Source of the DNA: a virus
Virus record (IMG/VR): IMGVR_UViG_3300036857_000457
Location: 1 to 25,468 of that record
DNA length: 25,468 bases
Direction: 5' to 3' (one strand)
Positions 25,310 through 25,468 of the stretch are shown one piece after another. The first letter of the stretch is position 1; each line of letters begins with the position of its first letter. The notes beneath the pieces were generated by a model that was not told the origin of the DNA, did no database searches, and worked only from the letters and a program-made list of their open reading frames with translations. Both the position numbers and the translations under genes were made by a program.

Positions 25310-25468
25310 AAGAGCGCTTGGCCGTTGTGTTGCGCCCTCCGGCGGCGGGAAGCGGCCCGCTGAGCGCACGGATCAGAGCAGTATTTGTGATACCGGGAGC
25401 GGGCAACGAAAACTGCGCCACATTCCTCACACGCCCTATCGCCGACTCCAGCGTTGCGAGCTTCCTCG
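25306..25468 (-). CDS. Partial zinc-binding protein (5' end outside window)
   Basis: The minus-strand frame is open from the right edge to TAG at 25308-25306, 53 residues visible. It reads EEARNAGVGDRACEECGAVF, then RSRYHKYCSDPCAQRAASRR and ends AQHNGQALF. The CxxC..YCSxxC pattern followed by an Arg-rich helix is a treble-clef-like zinc site, seen in small actinophage proteins and as tails of HNH endonucleases. Its 3' end overlaps the plus-strand gene by 4 nt, like other minus-strand genes here. Whether it is a third homing endonuclease depends on the sequence outside. Confidence 0.65.
   Translation of the reverse strand, partial: EEARNAGVGDRACEECGAVFVARSRYHKYCSDPCAQRAASRRRRAQHNGQALF

Overview
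The window looks like the head and tail assembly region of a long-tailed (siphovirus-type) phage or prophage of a high-GC actinobacterium. The evidence is strong GC bias at third codon positions, frequent GTG starts, ATGA-type gene overlaps and a classical siphophage gene order. I cannot name the host or phage from sequence alone.

Layout, plus strand unless stated: a C-terminal part of a repeat-rich protein (3-974); an XkdF-type prohead protease (1013-1534); a long scaffold-like head protein (1540-4104); the major capsid gene (4158-7618). The capsid gene is broken into six exons by five group I introns of 275-388 nt, and joining them restores one 626-codon frame. A minus-strand LAGLIDADG homing endonuclease (7576-8178) overlaps the last capsid exon. 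A nine-gene, mostly overlapping cassette for sugar modification and transfer follows (8700-15887): four glycosyltransferase-like proteins, two SDR sugar epimerases or dehydratases, two methyltransferases and a cupin. Next come small structural and zinc-ribbon proteins (15965-18566), a head-tail connector (19014-19954, frame broken), a further connector or tail-terminator candidate (19956-20465), a small proline-rich protein (20780-21052), the probable major tail protein (21049-22365), a minus-strand double HNH endonuclease (22309-23409), a tail-associated protein (23601-24035), an intrinsic terminator, the tail assembly chaperones with a -1 slippery heptamer (24176-24786), and an HK97-gp10-like protein (24797-25309).

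Two layers sit on the ordinary structural module. One is mobile DNA: five introns in one essential gene, two homing endonuclease genes and possibly a third at the right edge. The other is a glycan-building cassette placed between capsid and connector genes, plausibly for decorating the virion. Cargo genes lie on the minus strand, most of them tail-to-tail with the structural gene before them and overlapping its 3' end.

Two genes (the first glycosyltransferase and the connector) are each thrown out of frame near the N-terminus by the same five bases, TTAGC. This is unexplained and deserves checking against reads.
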